Source: Flavobacteriales bacterium
Lineage (GTDB): Bacteria; Bacteroidota; Bacteroidia; Flavobacteriales; UBA7430
Length of the DNA: 7,416 nucleotides
Assembly (NCBI GenBank): GCA_024959975.1
Contig: JANXFM010000189.1
Coordinates: 1-7,416, forward strand
Reading direction: 5' to 3'
The first letter of the stretch is position 1; the number at the start of each line of letters is the position of its first letter. Under the pieces are notes generated by a model. The model worked only from the letters and a program-made list of their open reading frames with translations. It did no database searches and was not told the DNA's origin. A program made the translations under genes and the position numbers. Positions 4,989 to 7,416 of this stretch are shown here, piece by piece.

Positions 4989-6403
4989 ACAAAACCAAAA
5001 TTATTGCAACCATTGGCCCTTCCTCATACGACAAAGCCGTTTTGAGAAAAATGTTTGCCGCAGGACTTAACGTAGCACGAATCAATTTTTCGCATAGTAA
5101 CCACGAACAAGCCGAACAAATATATAATTGGGTGCAAGAGCTCAATGAAGAAGAAAATCGGAATGTTGCCATCTTAGGTGACCTTCAAGGGCCTAAATTG
5201 CGTATCGGAGTAGTTAAAGAAGATCAGACCTTAAAAAAAGGAGAAAAAATTACCATCACCACAGAAGAGTGTATAGGAGATGTGTCAAAAGTATACATCA
5301 CTTATCCGGATTTCCCAAAAGATGTTAAAGTGGGTGATAAAATTATGCTCGATGATGGTAAACTTATCCTGCGTGCCGAATCATCTAACAAAGAAAATGA
5401 AGTTAAGGCAAAAGTCATTCAGGGAGGAGATCTGAAATCGAAAAAAGGAGTAAACCTTCCGAACACTAAAATATCATTACCTTGTCTTACGCCTAAAGAT
5501 CTTGCTGATCTGGAATTTGCTTTATCCGTTGGAATCGAGTGGATTGGATTGTCTTTTGTAAGGTCTGTAGATGACTTAAAAGAACTACAAAAGATTATTA
5601 ATGATAAAGAATCTCCGGCTAAAATCGTTGCGAAAATTGAAAAGCCCGAGGCCATTCAACAAATTGACGCAATTATAAAGCAAACGGATGCAATTATGGT
5701 TGCCCGGGGAGATCTGGGTGTAGAAGTTCCTATGGAACGCGTGCCTAATCTTCAAAAAATGATTACACGTAAATGCATCAAATATTCAACTCCGGTCATT
5801 ATTGCAACCCAAATGATGGAGTCGATGATGGATAGTTTAAGTCCAAGTAGAGCTGATGTAAACGATGTTGCCAATGCCGTACACGATCGCGTAGATGGTG
5901 TCATGCTGAGTGGAGAAACTTCTGTAGGAACATACCCTGTTCAGGTTATAAAAGCAATGAGTAAGGTCGTGAAAAATCAAGAAAATCACGTCGACCTTGA
6001 AATGGAAGAATTTCCACCGGTAGAAAAGAAAAATGGTCGTTATATTTCGGATACGATTTGCTTTAACGCCTGTAAAATTGCGGAACAAGTAGATGCAAAA
6101 GCCGTAATGACCATGACTCATTCAGGATACAATGCTTTTAAAATTGCTAGTTTTAGACCACCGAGTAAAATCTGTATTTTTACGAATAATCGTAAAATTA
6201 TGAACACACTCAGCTTACTTTGGGGTGTACAGGGATACTACTACAATGAATTTGTTAGTACCGATGATACAATTTCCGATATTAAAAGTATCATCAAAGA
6301 AAAAGGAGTCGTTCAAGAAGGAGATATGGTTGTTAACATTGCCAGCATGCCAATCACCGAAAAAGGGATGACCAATATGTTAAAATTAAGCCGCATCGAA
6401 TAA
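4985..6403 (+). CDS. pyk: Pyruvate kinase
   Basis: Final glycolytic step in the cytoplasm: phosphoenolpyruvate plus ADP to pyruvate plus ATP. The protein has 472 residues, a normal bacterial length. The A domain shows TKIIATIGPSS (4-14), the PEP-binding R32 and N34 (ARINFSH), the catalytic K217 and metal ligand E219 in VAKIEKPEAI, D243 in MVARGDLGVE, and T275 in IATQMMESM. The B domain lies at about 72-155. The motif DLQGPKLRIG (66-75) has L67, Q68, K71 and I74 at the positions that distinguish K+-independent enzymes from K+-dependent ones (Thr, Lys, Glu and Thr there). The C domain (about 340-472) ends GMTNMLKLSRIE, typical for the family. The gene ends with a double stop TAATAA; the next gene starts immediately after. 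Confidence 0.98.
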   Translation: MNKTKIIATIGPSSYDKAVLRKMFAAGLNVARINFSHSNHEQAEQIYNWVQELNEEENRNVAILGDLQGPKLRIGVVKEDQTLKKGEKITITTEECIGDVSKVYITYPDFPKDVKVGDKIMLDDGKLILRAESSNKENEVKAKVIQGGDLKSKKGVNLPNTKISLPCLTPKDLADLEFALSVGIEWIGLSFVRSVDDLKELQKIINDKESPAKIVAKIEKPEAIQQIDAIIKQTDAIMVARGDLGVEVPMERVPNLQKMITRKCIKYSTPVIIATQMMESMMDSLSPSRADVNDVANAVHDRVDGVMLSGETSVGTYPVQVIKAMSKVVKNQENHVDLEMEEFPPVEKKNGRYISDTICFNACKIAEQVDAKAVMTMTHSGYNAFKIASFRPPSKICIFTNNRKIMNTLSLLWGVQGYYYNEFVSTDDTISDIKSIIKEKGVVQEGDMVVNIASMPITEKGMTNMLKLSRIE

Positions 6404-6406
6404 TAA

Positions 6407-7416
6407 ATGAAAAAGATCAACATTCCTCTTTTAACCTCTGTATGTGAAATTGCCGGAGCCCCGGGATTCGAACAGAGAGTTCGCGAACTGGTAATCCGTG
6501 AAATTAAAGATCTTGTTGATGAATATCGCATAGACAATCTCGGGAACGTCATTGCCATTAAAAGAGGTAGATCATCCGATAAAAAGGTGATGATCGGTGC
6601 CCATATGGATGAAATCGGTTTTATCGTAACCCATATTGACGACAACGGTTTCGTGCGTTTTCACACTTTAGGTGGCTTCGACCCTAAAACGCTAACTGCA
6701 CAAAGGGTAATCGTGCACGGCAAAAAAGATCTGATCGGTGTCATGGGTTCTAAACCTATTCATGTAATGACAGCAGAGGAACGAACAAAGATGCCGAAAA
6801 CCACCGATTATTTTATCGACATGGGAATGTCGAAAAAAGAAGTGGAAAAATACATCTCTGTAGGCGATTCCATTACACGCGAACGGGAATTAATTGAAAT
6901 GGGCGATTGTGTCAACTGTAAATCTATTGACAACAGAGTTTCTGTTTTCATCCTAATAGAAACCCTGAAAAAACTTAAAAATTTCCCTTACGATGTGTAT
7001 GGTGTATTTACGGTTCAGGAGGAAGTGGGAATTCGTGGAGCTCAAGTTTCTGCATTGCAAATTCAACCCGATTTTGGCTTTGGTTTAGATACCACAATCG
7101 CCTATGATGTTCCGGGTGCAGCAGGGCATGAAAAGATTACAGAATTAGGAAAGGGAGCCGCCATAAAAATTATGGACTCACAAACCATTTGCGACTATCG
7201 AATGGTGCGCTACATGAAGGAAGTTGCTGAGAAGAAAAAATTAAAAACTCAGGTAGAAATTCTTCCCGCAGGTGGAACCGACACCATGGCTATTCAAAGA
7301 AGCACTCCCGGAGGATCTATTGCCGGAGCAGTTTCAATTCCTACGCGACACATCCACCAGGTGATAGAAATGGCACATAAAAATGATATTCATCAGTCTA
7401 TTGAACTCCTTAAGGC
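6407..7416 (+). CDS. M42-family metallo-aminopeptidase (glutamyl aminopeptidase/TET-like), 3' truncated by window end
   Basis: A cytoplasmic dinuclear-metal aminopeptidase that removes N-terminal residues from short peptides; family members form large tetrahedral (TET) shells. 336 residues are visible, with no stop before the edge; family members are about 340-365 long, so little is missing. Metal and catalytic residues are all recognisable: H66 and D68 in GAHMDEIGF, D175 in SIDNRVS, E205 and E206 in QEEVGIRGA, D228 in GLDTTIAYD, and H317 in IPTRHIHQ. The N-terminus (LLTSVCEIAGAPGFEQRVREL) is typical. The ATG (6407) follows the pyk TAATAA with no gap and in the same frame. Substrate preference (Glu/Asp, Leu or Lys) cannot be read from the sequence. 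Cellulase M and FrvX are older names for the same family. Confidence 0.93.
   Translation, partial: MKKINIPLLTSVCEIAGAPGFEQRVRELVIREIKDLVDEYRIDNLGNVIAIKRGRSSDKKVMIGAHMDEIGFIVTHIDDNGFVRFHTLGGFDPKTLTAQRVIVHGKKDLIGVMGSKPIHVMTAEERTKMPKTTDYFIDMGMSKKEVEKYISVGDSITRERELIEMGDCVNCKSIDNRVSVFILIETLKKLKNFPYDVYGVFTVQEEVGIRGAQVSALQIQPDFGFGLDTTIAYDVPGAAGHEKITELGKGAAIKIMDSQTICDYRMVRYMKEVAEKKKLKTQVEILPAGGTDTMAIQRSTPGGSIAGAVSIPTRHIHQVIEMAHKNDIHQSIELLK

Noticed and set aside
6407..7416. M42 gene as a pseudogene because no stop is present.
   Set aside because: The frame is intact with all active-site residues; it is only cut by the window end.
1..7416. tRNA or rRNA genes, CRISPR arrays, insertion sequences, phage or defence genes, riboswitches.
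   Set aside because: Nearly all bases are in well-supported housekeeping genes, and nothing in the short gaps resembles these features.

Overview
The window looks like core chromosome of a Bacteroidota bacterium, most likely a marine-type member of the Flavobacteriales. Four things point there: a GCTD...DDGSC secreted-protein repeat, an IPExxxVDY-family gene directly before pyk, the order purN / acpP-fabF-rnc / IPExxxVDY-pyk, and the absence of a Shine-Dalgarno sequence before any start codon. The two best promoter candidates also resemble the Bacteroidota type (TTTG near -33, TAnnTTTG near -7). The family assignment rests on recognition of the proteins, without a database search.

Layout. 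Positions 1-1038 (+) hold the 3' end of a large secreted or surface protein: a Cys-rich GCTD unit, a middle beta-rich module and two copies of a GWN...GQGYQ module. It converges, across a 20-base gap, on a two-gene minus-strand unit, purN-rnhA (2095 down to 1059), in which the purN stop and the rnhA GTG start share one base (TAGTG). A 130-base divergent region (2096-2225) carries a perfect 8-bp inverted repeat and the acpP promoter candidate. From there acpP, fabF and rnc run on the plus strand (2226-4427), with fabF and rnc overlapping by one base (TAATG). After a 60-base gap holding a weak hairpin with a T-run and a second promoter candidate come an IPExxxVDY gene, pyk (ATGA overlap) and an M42 aminopeptidase (start codon directly after a TAATAA double stop), which runs off the window end.

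Functionally, acpP-fabF supply the carrier protein and elongation synthase for fatty acids. rnc processes structured RNA. pyk makes pyruvate and ATP at the end of glycolysis, purN performs a one-carbon step of purine synthesis, rnhA removes RNA from RNA:DNA hybrids, and the M42 enzyme trims peptides. The IPExxxVDY protein is the one complete gene here whose role is unknown.

I do not see a new defence, mobile or biosynthetic system. The points most worth checking are the IPExxxVDY-pyk coupling, the K+-independent signature of the pyruvate kinase, an Asn where RNase III usually has a metal-binding Asp, the near-identical promoter cores of the two plus-strand operons, and the duplicated module in the secreted protein.
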